A stretch of 40,897 nt of DNA. Source: an uncultured Bacteroidales bacterium (lineage in GTDB: Bacteria; Bacteroidota; Bacteroidia; Bacteroidales; Bacteroidaceae). The position numbers and the translations under genes are program-made. Positions 1 through 7,409 of this stretch are shown here, piece by piece. The DNA lies in the NCBI GenBank assembly GCA_902763865.1, contig CACWTR010000033.1, positions 1 to 40,897 on the forward strand, read 5' to 3'. A model generated the notes under the pieces. The model searched no databases, was not told where the DNA came from, and saw only the letters and a program-made list of their open reading frames with translations. The stretch's first letter is position 1. Each line of letters opens with the position of its first letter.

Positions 1-2
1 TC

Positions 3-413
3 ATCCTCATCCTCGGCATGTACAGCATCTGCTGGGGCTGGATGCCCTTCTCGCTTGAGATTGACCAGACGTTCATCGGTGCCGTGCTGACCGCCATCGG
101 TTACTCCATCAATGACAAGGTGGTAGTCTTCGACCGCATCCGCGAGTTCCTCCACCTGCACCCGAAGCGCGACAAGCAGGAGCTCTTCAACACCTCGCTG
201 AACAGTACCCTGAACCGTACCATCAACACCTCAGTCTCCACGTTCATCGTGCTGGCTGTAATCTTCTGCCTTGGCGGTGCCAGCATCCGCAGCTTCGCCT
301 TCGCCATGATACTGGGTGTCATCTTCGGTACGTTGTCGTCCATCTTCGTGGCTGCTCCCACGGCTTACCTCACCCGAGGCAAGAACATCGTTGAAGAGCC
401 CGAGAAGAAGTAA
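3..413 (+). CDS. secDF: Protein translocase SecDF, C-terminal (SecF) part, partial
   Basis: Only the last ~137 codons are in the window; the frame is open to the left edge. SecDF is an RND-type inner-membrane protein that uses the proton gradient to help pull preproteins out of the SecYEG channel. The SecF signature is visible: a segment reading AIGYSINDKVVVFDRIREF, followed by the cytoplasmic loop and two hydrophobic helices (around STFIVLAVIFCLGG and FAMILGVIFGTLSSIFVAA). The end is a short charged tail, EEPEKK. Bacteroidetes normally fuse SecD and SecF into one chain, but the fusion itself lies outside the window. A hairpin 60 bases after the stop probably ends the transcript. Confidence 0.93.
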   Translation: MLILGMYSICWGWMPFSLEIDQTFIGAVLTAIGYSINDKVVVFDRIREFLHLHPKRDKQELFNTSLNSTLNRTINTSVSTFIVLAVIFCLGGASIRSFAFAMILGVIFGTLSSIFVAAPTAYLTRGKNIVEEPEKK

Positions 414-473
414 GTGACCCTAACGTATATATATCAAGCGACCACGATTAACTTTATATATATATAATGAATG

Positions 474-506
474 GAGCCGCAACACTGCCAGGCAGCGTTG
501 CGGCTC
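474..506 (+). terminator. Hairpin after secDF
   Basis: A perfect 10-bp stem (GAGCCGCAAC at 474-483 with its complement at 497-506) encloses a 13-base loop. It is followed by a pyrimidine-rich stretch rather than a clean T run, so termination is likely but not certain. Confidence 0.6.
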
Positions 507-580
507 TCTTCGTATATTCATGTCGTGCCGGCAGATGTCTTGACCATACGAGAATGGCAGTTAAGGGAAAATTATCGAAT

Positions 581-608
581 CTTAATTCTTGATTCTTAAT
601 TTTTATTA
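581..608. repeat. Heptamer tandem array in the cysE promoter
   Basis: Four degenerate 7-base units (CTTAATT, CTTGATT, CTTAATT, TTTATTA) run in register and end one base before the -7 box. The array therefore occupies the -33 and spacer positions. Confidence 0.6.
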
Positions 609-617
609 GTACCTTTG
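588..617 (+). promoter_or_regulatory. cysE promoter, Bacteroidetes type
   Basis: TACCTTTG at 610-617 matches the -7 consensus TAnnTTTG. A CTTG at 588-591, 18 bases upstream, could be a weak -33 element. The -33 element and spacer lie inside a period-7 tandem array (581-608). The start codon follows 31 bases after the box. Confidence 0.65.
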
Positions 618-648
618 CACACGCATATACAGATAACAACACACCGAC

Positions 649-1581
649 ATGAGTCCAAACGAACCGGGCGAGCTGCTGAAGCAGACTGTTGCCCGCCTCT
701 CTGAGCCGGATTCCCTCTACGGCCTTTTCTACGAACACACCGACGGCGACCCGCTTCCCTCGGCCCCCGCCTTGGCTGAGATACTCGACCTCTGCCGCTC
801 AATCCTCTTTCCTGGCTTCTACGGGAAATCCACTTTGAGCAGCCAGACACTGCCTTATCACATCGGTGTCAGCCTGGAACGCCTTTGCCACCTGCTCACG
901 CAGCAGATACTGGCCGGTCTCCGCTTCCAACACAAGACGAAGAAGGAGCAGCTTTGCGAGTTGACGGAAAAGGCGCAGGGCATTGCCTTGGAGTTCATCA
1001 GCCGCCTGCCGGAGCTGCGCCGCATCCTTGCCACCGACATCGAGGCAACCTACAACGGCGACCCCGCTGCCGAGTCGTATGGGGAAATCATCAGCTGCTA
1101 TCCCGTCGTGAAGGCCATCACGGGCTACCGCATTGCTCACGAGCTTCTGCTGCTCAACGTGCCTCTCATCCCCCGCATCATCAGCGAGATGGCTCACAGC
1201 GAGACGGGCATCGACATTCACCCCAGTGCGCAGATAGGGCACCACTTCACCATTGACCACGGCACCGGCGTCGTCATCGGAGCGACGTGCATCATCGGCA
1301 ACCACGTGAAGCTCTACCAGGGTGTCACGCTCGGGGCACGCAGCTTCACGCTGGACGAGAACGGCAATCCCGTCAAGGGCATTGCCCGCCACCCCATACT
1401 GGAAGACAACGTCATCGTCTATAGCAACGCTACGGTGCTCGGACGTATCACTATTGCAACCGGCACGGTCATCGGCGGCAACCTTTGGGTAACGGAAAGC
1501 ACCAAGCCGGGCGAACAGCTTGTGCAGGCCAGGAAACGCAAGACCCACATCGTGAGACCCGAAGACTGGGGAGGGCTTTGA
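649..1581 (+). CDS. cysE: Serine O-acetyltransferase
   Basis: Transfers an acetyl group from acetyl-CoA to L-serine, giving O-acetylserine, the first step of cysteine synthesis in the cytoplasm. The 310-residue protein has an all-helical N-terminal half and a C-terminal left-handed beta-helix made of hexapeptide repeats, visible from about residue 185. Key family elements are the IHPSAQIGHHFTIDHGTGVVIG stretch with the catalytic-type His-Asp-His pattern, and LYQGVTLGA. The length fits the longer serine acetyltransferases of Bacteroidetes. It has its own TAnnTTTG promoter and is followed 39 bases later by the RNA methyltransferase gene, probably in one transcript. The ATG at 649 gives the full N-terminal domain. 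Confidence 0.92.
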   Translation: MSPNEPGELLKQTVARLSEPDSLYGLFYEHTDGDPLPSAPALAEILDLCRSILFPGFYGKSTLSSQTLPYHIGVSLERLCHLLTQQILAGLRFQHKTKKEQLCELTEKAQGIALEFISRLPELRRILATDIEATYNGDPAAESYGEIISCYPVVKAITGYRIAHELLLLNVPLIPRIISEMAHSETGIDIHPSAQIGHHFTIDHGTGVVIGATCIIGNHVKLYQGVTLGARSFTLDENGNPVKGIARHPILEDNVIVYSNATVLGRITIATGTVIGGNLWVTESTKPGEQLVQARKRKTHIVRPEDWGGL

Positions 1582-1583
1582 TG

Positions 1584-1618
1584 AGTTTAGAGTTCACAGT
1601 TCATAGTTTATAGTTTTT
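1584..1618. repeat. Heptamer tandem array before the methyltransferase start
   Basis: Five 7-base units in register (AGTTTAG, AGTTCAC, AGTTCAT, AGTTTAT, AGTTTTT) fill almost the whole cysE-methyltransferase gap. The array ends two bases before the start codon, so it would form the 5' untranslated or ribosome-loading region. Confidence 0.7.
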
Positions 1619-1620
1619 TT

Positions 1621-3129
1621 ATGGAATTTGAAATGATTGCCAAGACCTTTCAGGGCTTGGAGACAGTACTGGCCACCGAGCTGATTGAGCTTGGTGCCAA
1701 CAACATACAGATAGGGCGTCGCATGGTATCGTTCACGGGCGATAAGGAGTTGCTCTACCGTGCCAACTTCCAGCTGCGCACGGCTATCAAGATTCTGAAA
1801 CCCATCAAGCATTTCCGTGCCACGAGTGCCGACGAGGTCTATACTGCCGTTCAGGAGATAGACTGGACCGAGTACCTCTCAAACGACACGACGTTTGCCG
1901 TCGATAGTGTTGTATTCAGCACGGAGTTCCGCCACTCGAAGTTTGTGGCCTACAAGGTGAAGGATGCCATCGTCGATCAGATGCGTGAGCGCACGGGAGG
2001 TCGCCCCAACATTCGCGTGACGAATCCCGATCTGCAGCTCCACATCCACATTGCCGAGTACGACTGCACACTCTCGCTCGACAGCAGCGGCGAGAGTCTG
2101 CATCGCCGCGGCTACCGCCAGGAGAGCGTCGAGGCTCCCCTGAACGAGGTGCTTGCTGCCGGCATCATTATGCTGACGGGCTGGAAGGGGCAGTGCGACC
2201 TCATCGACCCGATGTGCGGTAGCGGCACGATTCCCATCGAGGCTGCCCTCATTGCACGCGGTATCGCCCCCGGTGTCTATCGCAAGGAGTATGCTTTCGA
2301 GAAGTGGCCCGACTTCGACCAGGAGCTCTTCGACAGCATCTACGAAGACGACTCGTGCGAGCATGACTTCGAGCATCACATCTATGGCTATGACATCAAC
2401 CACAATGCTGTCGGCATTGCCACGAACAACGCCAAGGCAGCCGGCCTGAGCAAGGACATCACCATCCAGCAGCAGGACTTTGCCAGCTTCCAGCAACCTG
2501 CGGAGCAGAGCGTCATCATTACGAATCCTCCCTATGGCGAGCGTATCTCTGCGCCCGACCTGTTGGGACTTTACAAGATGATTGGCGAGAGGCTGAAGCA
2601 TCAGTTCGTGGATAACGATGCCTGGATTCTGAGCTATCGCGAGGAATGTTTCGACCAGATTGGGCTGAAGCCGTCGCTGCGCACTCCGCTCTACAACGGC
2701 AGCCTCGAATGCGAGCTCCGCAAGTACCAGATATTTAGCGGGAAGTTCAATGAGATGCGTGCCGAGGGGGGCGACATCAAGACGGCTCAGGAGCGCCGTA
2801 TGATGTCCGACCGCCACCGCTTCAAGCAGCATCGCGAGTTCAAGGAGAAGCTGGAGGACAAACCCAAGGAGCGGATGCGCAGGGCCAGAGGCGAGGAGAG
2901 GGAGGATTGGCACGATTCCCGCCGCGACTTCCGAAAGGGCAGGGACGGCAACCGCGACTTCCGGAAGGACGAGCGTCGCGACTTCCGGAAGGGTAGGGAC
3001 GGCAACCGCGACTTCGACCACCGCGACAGGAAACCCTACGACCGCAACAGGAAGCCCTACGACTCGGGTAGGGGAAAGGGAGGCAGCAAGAAGTTCGGGA
3101 AAAGATACTACGACGATGAGGAAGACTAA
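1621..3129 (+). CDS. THUMP-domain class I 23S rRNA methyltransferase (RlmL N-half type)
   Basis: Predicted S-adenosylmethionine-dependent RNA N2-guanine methyltransferase of the RlmL/YpsC type, acting on 23S rRNA. The order is an N-terminal ferredoxin-like/THUMP region (about 1-155), a SAM-binding motif DPMCGSGT at 196-203, and the catalytic NPPYGER motif starting at residue 302. The last ~100 residues are not part of the enzyme fold. They form a very basic, low-complexity tail with repeats of RRDFRKGRDGNRDF-like units, probably an RNA-binding extension. The ATG at 1621 directly follows a heptamer array. The stop codon overlaps the start of the next gene by 14 bases, implying coupled translation. 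The exact target nucleotide cannot be told from sequence. Confidence 0.88.
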   Translation: MEFEMIAKTFQGLETVLATELIELGANNIQIGRRMVSFTGDKELLYRANFQLRTAIKILKPIKHFRATSADEVYTAVQEIDWTEYLSNDTTFAVDSVVFSTEFRHSKFVAYKVKDAIVDQMRERTGGRPNIRVTNPDLQLHIHIAEYDCTLSLDSSGESLHRRGYRQESVEAPLNEVLAAGIIMLTGWKGQCDLIDPMCGSGTIPIEAALIARGIAPGVYRKEYAFEKWPDFDQELFDSIYEDDSCEHDFEHHIYGYDINHNAVGIATNNAKAAGLSKDITIQQQDFASFQQPAEQSVIITNPPYGERISAPDLLGLYKMIGERLKHQFVDNDAWILSYREECFDQIGLKPSLRTPLYNGSLECELRKYQIFSGKFNEMRAEGGDIKTAQERRMMSDRHRFKQHREFKEKLEDKPKERMRRARGEEREDWHDSRRDFRKGRDGNRDFRKDERRDFRKGRDGNRDFDHRDRKPYDRNRKPYDSGRGKGGSKKFGKRYYDDEED

Positions 3130-5116
3130 ATTAGCAATAGCCACTCTGCTTGTGGCTGCAACGCAGGCAATGTCACAGAAACTGTTTACGCTGGAGGAAC
3201 TGAACTTCGGCGGCAAGAACTACAGCGTCTCCGTCCCCCAGCGCTGGAACTACAGCTGGCAGGAAGGGAAGCTCCTCTTCAAGGACGGCGACAAGACCTT
3301 CGAGGTGAACCCTGCCGACGGGACGATGACCGACTGCCAGGCTCCGCAGGAGAACAGGAACCGCCCTAACCCCAAGGGCTTGCTGGAGTGGTGCAAAGCC
3401 TCGAATGCCGCCGCCTTCCTGCGCGACGCCAACCTGTGGGTACGGTATGCCGACGGCCACGACGTGCAGCTCTCCAGCGACGGCTCCCGCGAGATTGTCT
3501 ATGGGCAGAGCGTCCACCGCGACGAGTTCGGCATCCATAAGGGGACGTTCTGGAGCAAGGACGGACACAAGCTGGCCTTCTACCGCATGGACCAAAGCAT
3601 GGTGGCCGACTATCCGCAGGTGAACACCTTCAAGCGCGAAGCAGAGATGGAGCCCGCCAAGTACCCCATGGCCGGCATGACGTCGCACCAGGTCAGGGTC
3701 GGCATCTTCGACCTCGACACGGAGAAGACCGTTTATCTCAACACGGGCGACCCCACGGACCGCTACTTCACCAACATCTCGTGGGCACCCGACGGCAAGA
3801 CGCTTTACCTCTACGAGCTGAACCGCGACCAGAACCGCACGACGCTGGATGCCTACGACGCGGCATCCGGCAACAAGCTCCGCACCCTCTACACCGAGAC
3901 CGGCGAGAAGTACGTCGAGCCGCAGCACCCCATCACCTTCCTGCCCTGGGACGAAGGCAAGTTCATCTACTGGAGCTGGCGCGACGGCTTCACACACCTC
4001 TACCTCATGGATACCGGGGGCAAGGAGCTGGGTCAGCTGACCAGCGGCCCCTGGGTGGTGAAGGACATCGTGGGCTTCTGTCCTGCCACGAAGAGCGCCA
4101 TCCTCCTCACCAAGGAGGCCGGCCACTTGCAGCGGAACATCTACAGCCTCTCCCTGAAGACCAGGAAGCGCACCCTGCTGGACAACGGCAAGGGCGTCCA
4201 TCAGGCCCGCCTCTCGGAGGACGGCCTTTGGGTCATTGATACCTGGCAGGAACCCGACGTGCCCCGCGCCTGTGCCGTCACGAACACCCGTACCGGCAAG
4301 AGCACCTTGCTGCAGACGGCCCCCAACCCCTGGGCGGAATGGTATCAGCCCATCTTCGAACAGGGCAGCGTGAAGGCAGCCGACGGCGTGACGGACCTCT
4401 ACTGGCGCATGGTGAAGCCAATGGACTTCGACCCGTCCAGGAAGTATCCCACCGTCATCTACGTCTATGGCGGCCCGCACGCCCATAGCGTCGAGGCATC
4501 GTGGCACTGGGGCTCGCGCTCCTGGGAGACCTACATGGCGCAGAAAGGCTACATCCTCTTCATCCTCGACAACCGCGGCAGCGAGGACCGTGGCCGCGAC
4601 TTCGAGCAGGCCACTTTCCGCCGCCTCGGGCAGGTGGAGATGGAGGACCAGATGCAGGGCGTGGCCTTCCTCCGGACGCTGCCCTACGTCGATGCCGACC
4701 GCCTCGGCGTGCACGGATGGAGCTTCGGCGGCTTCATGACCACCTCCCTCATGCTGAACTACCCCGACGTCTTCAAGGTCGGAGTGGCCGGCGGACCGGT
4801 AATCGACTGGAAGTGGTACGAGGTCATGTACGGCGAGCGCTACATGGACACACCCGAGCAGAACCCCGAAGGCTACGAGTTGACCAGCTGCATAGGCAAG
4901 GCAGGGAACCTGAAGGGCAAGCTGCAAATCATCATTGGCATGAACGACCCGACCTGTGTGCCGCAGCACAGCCTGCAGTTCCTGAACGCCTGTGCCGAGG
5001 CAGGCACGCAGCCCGACTTCTTCGCCTATCCGGGCGAGGGCCACAACATGGCCGGCCACAAGAGCGTACACCTGCATGAACGCATCACGCAGTACTTCGA
5101 AGACTATCTGAAATAG
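3116..5116 (+). CDS. Secreted S9 family peptidase, dipeptidyl-peptidase IV type
   Basis: Predicted periplasmic serine exopeptidase that removes N-terminal dipeptides, typically after proline. An N-terminal signal peptide (about 1-20, ending AMSQ) is followed by a DPPIV_N beta-propeller region (about 60-420) and an alpha/beta-hydrolase S9 domain. The catalytic triad can be placed: Ser536 in GWSFGGFMT, Asp611 in MNDPT and His643 in GEGHNM. At 666 residues it is slightly shorter than typical Bacteroidetes DPP-IV (about 720). It overlaps the methyltransferase gene by 14 bases and is followed by the M20 deacylase after 10 bases, so the group is probably one operon. A related S9 specificity (for example prolyl tripeptidyl peptidase) cannot be excluded. 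Confidence 0.88.
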   Translation: MRKTKLAIATLLVAATQAMSQKLFTLEELNFGGKNYSVSVPQRWNYSWQEGKLLFKDGDKTFEVNPADGTMTDCQAPQENRNRPNPKGLLEWCKASNAAAFLRDANLWVRYADGHDVQLSSDGSREIVYGQSVHRDEFGIHKGTFWSKDGHKLAFYRMDQSMVADYPQVNTFKREAEMEPAKYPMAGMTSHQVRVGIFDLDTEKTVYLNTGDPTDRYFTNISWAPDGKTLYLYELNRDQNRTTLDAYDAASGNKLRTLYTETGEKYVEPQHPITFLPWDEGKFIYWSWRDGFTHLYLMDTGGKELGQLTSGPWVVKDIVGFCPATKSAILLTKEAGHLQRNIYSLSLKTRKRTLLDNGKGVHQARLSEDGLWVIDTWQEPDVPRACAVTNTRTGKSTLLQTAPNPWAEWYQPIFEQGSVKAADGVTDLYWRMVKPMDFDPSRKYPTVIYVYGGPHAHSVEASWHWGSRSWETYMAQKGYILFILDNRGSEDRGRDFEQATFRRLGQVEMEDQMQGVAFLRTLPYVDADRLGVHGWSFGGFMTTSLMLNYPDVFKVGVAGGPVIDWKWYEVMYGERYMDTPEQNPEGYELTSCIGKAGNLKGKLQIIIGMNDPTCVPQHSLQFLNACAEAGTQPDFFAYPGEGHNMAGHKSVHLHERITQYFEDYLK

Positions 5117-5126
5117 CACACCGCCC

Positions 5127-6170
5127 ATGATACAGGAGTCAGCCTTGGAGCTGCTGTGCCGCCTCATCGAGGTGCCGAGCATCAGCAGGGAGGAGACGGC
5201 AGCAGCCGACCTGCTGCAGGCGTACATGGCCGACAGGCTCCGGCTGCCCGTGCAGCGTCAGGGCAACAACCTGTGGTCCGTGGCACCCGTCTGCAGTGCC
5301 GACAAGCCCACGCTCCTGCTCAATGCCCACATCGACACGGTGCGGCCCGTGGCCGGATGGCAGCGCAACCCCTTCAAGGCGCAGCGCGAAGGAGACCGCG
5401 TCTATGGCCTGGGCAGCAACGACGACGGTGCCAGCCTCGTCTCCCTTCTGCACGTCTTTGCAGAGCTCAGGGACAAGCCTACAGCCTACAATCTCGTCTT
5501 CCTGGCCAGTGCCGAGGAAGAAGTCAGCGGACGCGGAGGCATAGAGAGCATCCTGCCTCAGCTGCCGAAGATAGACGTCGCCCTCGTGGGCGAACCGACA
5601 GGCATGCAGCCCGCCATCGCCGAGAAGGGCCTGATGGTGCTCGACGTGACCGCCCACGGCACCTCCGGCCATGCAGCCCGCGACGAAGGCGACAACGCCA
5701 TCTACCATGCCATCGATGACATGCAGTGGTTCCGCTCCTACAGGTGGGAGAAGGTGTCGCCCCTGCTCGGACCCGTCAAGATGAGCGTCACCATCCTGAG
5801 TGCCGGCACCCAGCACAACGTCATCCCCGACACCTGCACCTTCACCGTCGATGTCCGCTCCAACGAGCTCTACACGAACCGCGAACTCTACGATGAGATA
5901 TGCCGCCACGTCCGCTCGGAGGTCAAGGCACGCAGCTTCCGCCTCGGCTCCTCGCGTATCGGCGAGGACCACCCCCTCGTGCAGCGCATCAAGGCCCTTG
6001 GCGGCCAGCCCTTCGGCTCACCCACCCTCAGCGACCAGGCCCTCATGTCCTTCCCCAGCCTCAAGATGGGTCCGGGCCAGAGCAGCCGCAGCCACACCGC
6101 CGACGAGTACATAGAAGTCAGCGAAATCCAGCAAGCCATAGAATTCTACACAGCTGTGCTCCAAGGCTAA
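5127..6170 (+). CDS. argE: M20 family deacylase, ArgE-like N-acyl-ornithine/citrulline deacylase
   Basis: Zinc-dependent amidohydrolase that would release the acyl group from an N-acylated arginine precursor. In Bacteroidetes the pathway may use N-acetyl- or N-succinyl-citrulline rather than N-acetylornithine, so the exact substrate is uncertain. Visible M20 residues are His68 and Asp70 in AHIDTV, Asp99 in SNDDGA, Glu130-Glu131 in AEEEV, Glu156 in GEPT and His323 in RSHTADEY. The dimerisation domain (about 165-270) contains GTSGHAA and the typical QHNVIPD. At 347 residues it is complete. It lies 10 bases after the S9 peptidase gene as the last gene of the run from cysE. Confidence 0.82.
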   Translation: MIQESALELLCRLIEVPSISREETAAADLLQAYMADRLRLPVQRQGNNLWSVAPVCSADKPTLLLNAHIDTVRPVAGWQRNPFKAQREGDRVYGLGSNDDGASLVSLLHVFAELRDKPTAYNLVFLASAEEEVSGRGGIESILPQLPKIDVALVGEPTGMQPAIAEKGLMVLDVTAHGTSGHAARDEGDNAIYHAIDDMQWFRSYRWEKVSPLLGPVKMSVTILSAGTQHNVIPDTCTFTVDVRSNELYTNRELYDEICRHVRSEVKARSFRLGSSRIGEDHPLVQRIKALGGQPFGSPTLSDQALMSFPSLKMGPGQSSRSHTADEYIEVSEIQQAIEFYTAVLQG

Positions 6171-6227
6171 TAAGACCCATAGGACTTATAGACCTGAGGA
6201 TGTGTCAAAACAATGAAAAAGTTTCCA

Positions 6228-6314
6228 AACCACGAATTGCACGAATTGCACGAATTTATAACTAGCTTACAAACAGCAGTTGAATAATTCGTGTAATTCG
6301 TGCAATTCGTGGTT
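6228..6314. repeat. Dispersed inverted repeat, copy 1
   Basis: Two 29-base arms (6228-6256 and 6286-6314, one mismatch) surround a 29-base loop. The arms are built from a period-9 unit, CACGAATTG repeated. A second copy with the same arms lies at 32461-32547. In both places a GTGTCA-containing sequence close to GAGGCTGTGTCA lies within 35 bases. The structure suggests a small non-autonomous element or repeat family; the HELHEL-like peptides it can encode are artefacts. Confidence 0.75.
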
Positions 6315-6355
6315 AAAGCAAAAAAGGGGGCTGTGCCATTCATTCTGACACAGCC
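6315..6355 (-). terminator. Terminator of tadA
   Basis: Read on the minus strand, a 7-bp GGCTGTG/CACAGCC stem (6349-6355 with 6329-6335) is followed by CCC and a run of six T. It lies 18 bases beyond the tadA stop codon and abuts the dispersed repeat. Confidence 0.7.
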
Positions 6356-6373
6356 TCAAGCCCCATCCCCCCT

Positions 6374-6808
6374 TTACCTTCTCTCCTCGAAAAAGCTCTT
6401 CATCAGGGCAGCACATTCCTCGGCCATGATGCCGGCAGTGACCTGTGTGCGCGGATGCAGGGCCATCGGAGCAAAGCGCTTGTAGCCGCGCTTCTCGTCC
6501 GGTGCCCCATAGACGACGCGGCCCACCTGAGCCCATCCGAGGGCTCCGGCGCACATTGTGCAAGGCTCCACGGTCACGTAGAGCGTGCAGTCGGCAAGGT
6601 ATTTGCCGCCAAGGTGAACAGCAGCCGCGGTGATGGCCTGCATCTCAGCGTGTGCCGTCACGTCGTGGAGCAGTTCCGTCAGGTTATGGCTGCGGGCAAT
6701 GATTCTGTCCTTGCAGACCACGACGGCCCCGATGGGAATCTCGCCCTCGCGATAGGCTTCGCGGGCCTCCGCCAGCGCTTGCTTCATGTAGAAATTGTCG
6801 TCTGCCAT
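6374..6808 (-). CDS. tadA: tRNA-specific adenosine deaminase
   Basis: Deaminates the wobble adenosine of tRNA-Arg(ACG) to inosine. The 144-residue protein has the full zinc deaminase signature: HAEMQAI (His ligand and catalytic Glu) and PCTMCAGAL (two Cys ligands). The N-terminus, DDNFYMKQALAEAREAYREGEIPIG in outline, matches the family and supports the ATG at 6808. It stands alone on the minus strand, with a TAACTTTG promoter box upstream and a clear terminator downstream. A general cytidine or guanine deaminase is possible but less likely given the motifs. Confidence 0.9.
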   Translation of the reverse strand: MADDNFYMKQALAEAREAYREGEIPIGAVVVCKDRIIARSHNLTELLHDVTAHAEMQAITAAAVHLGGKYLADCTLYVTVEPCTMCAGALGWAQVGRVVYGAPDEKRGYKRFAPMALHPRTQVTAGIMAEECAALMKSFFEERR

Positions 6809-6860
6809 AGTGGAGAGATTGCATGGGGAAGGAAACCGGCATGTTGGCCCCTTCCGCTTG

Positions 6861-6868
6861 CAAAGTTA
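6861..6868 (-). promoter_or_regulatory. tadA promoter -7 box
   Basis: On the minus strand this reads TAACTTTG, matching TAnnTTTG, 52 bases before the tadA start. No clear -33 TTTG is seen. Confidence 0.5.
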
Positions 6869-6921
6869 CGAAAAAGTCCGCAGAATCCCTCCATTTCCCC
6901 CTGAATAAAAAACTGTATGCC

Positions 6922-6964
6922 GCAAAAAAAAGAGAAGGCTCACCGAAAAGAGCGGTGAGCCTTC
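6922..6964 (-). terminator. Terminator of tRNA-Leu
   Basis: A perfect 12-bp stem (6934-6945 with 6953-6964) with a 7-base loop is followed, on the minus strand, by CTC and eight T. It begins 8 bases after the tRNA 3' end. Confidence 0.88.
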
Positions 6965-6972
6965 CTTGCCGG

Positions 6973-7058
6973 TGCCCGGAACGGGAATCGAACCCGTACG
7001 GCCATCACTGGCCAAGGGATTTTAAGTCCCTCGTGTCTACCAATTCCACCATCTGGGC
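6973..7058 (-). tRNA. tRNA-Leu, anticodon TAA
   Basis: A class II tRNA of 86 bases with a long variable arm. The anticodon loop CTTAAAA gives UAA, and the T arm is ACGGG-TTCGATT-CCCGT. The D-arm GGTGGAATTGGTAGACAC pattern is typical of tRNA-Leu. The CCA end is not fully encoded (CCG follows the discriminator A). The acceptor stem has one A-C mismatch (positions 5 and 68). It has its own promoter box and terminator. Confidence 0.95.
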
Positions 7059-7067
7059 ATTGCGGTG

Positions 7068-7075
7068 CAAAGGTA
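7068..7075 (-). promoter_or_regulatory. tRNA-Leu promoter -7 box
   Basis: TACCTTTG on the minus strand ends 9 bases before the first tRNA base, as expected for a stable RNA gene. Confidence 0.7.
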
Positions 7076-7166
7076 CGAAGAAAAGTTGAAAACGTGAAAG
7101 GATATAGGGTAAAAAAGAATGATAAGTGGAAAAATCGGTGACTCTGTACAGTATTTCCCATTCTCA

Positions 7167-7235
7167 CCCCCCCCCGGCACCCAGGCCAGGAGCAGCAGGA
7201 TGGAGAGTAGGTGCTTCATATCAAGTGCAAAGATA
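7167..7235 (-). pseudogene. Relic of a MKHLL-type secreted protein gene with its own promoter
   Basis: Minus-strand ATG at 7219 starts MKHLLSILLLLAWVPG, nearly the same signal peptide as the genes starting at 8213, 9105 and 11302. A TATCTTTG box (7228-7235) lies only 8 bases upstream. The reading frame then meets a run of nine G (7167-7175), loses all resemblance to the family and runs into tRNA-Leu. It looks like the 5' end of a lost paralogue; a slippage-prone G tract makes phase variation conceivable, but no frame leads into a recognisable protein. Confidence 0.55.
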
Positions 7236-7305
7236 CGACTTTTTTTGTAATTATACGAATGTATTTTTTAGAAGTGCCTGTTTGCATTTTCCTGTGCCCT
7301 TTCGT

Positions 7306-7371
7306 CAGTACCACCGCGGGAAAACTCCAGTACTCCCACGGTGGTACTGGAGTTTTCCCGCGGTGGTACTG
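7306..7371. repeat. Palindromic period-22 module array
   Basis: Two perfect 28-base arms (7306-7333 and 7344-7371) with a 10-base loop. The block can also be read as three 22-base modules from 7307: the first inverted, the next two direct copies with about three differences. Each contains a GTACCACCG or CGGTGGTAC core. No T run follows on either strand, so it is not an ordinary terminator. The rest of the gap from 7236 to 7409 is AT-rich and otherwise without signal apart from a dead ATG at 7396. Confidence 0.8.
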
Positions 7372-7409
7372 GCGGAAGTACGTGCTGTGTTTACATGACT
7401 TAACTTGTT

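Noticed and set aside
3173-5227. Long antisense frame of 684 codons opposite the S9 peptidase
   Set aside because: It is a shadow caused by high GC at third positions; it is rich in Val/Ala/Leu/Gly without any domain, while the opposite strand has a complete catalytic triad.
6267-6563. Small frames encoding HELHEL-type peptides at the dispersed repeats
   Set aside because: They arise from the period-9 unit in both repeat copies and overlap tadA or repeat arms; no independent support.
6973-7058. tRNA-Leu as attachment site of a genomic island
   Set aside because: The accessory block lies on the 5' side of the tRNA, no integrase is present, and no repeat of the tRNA 3' end was found at the far border.
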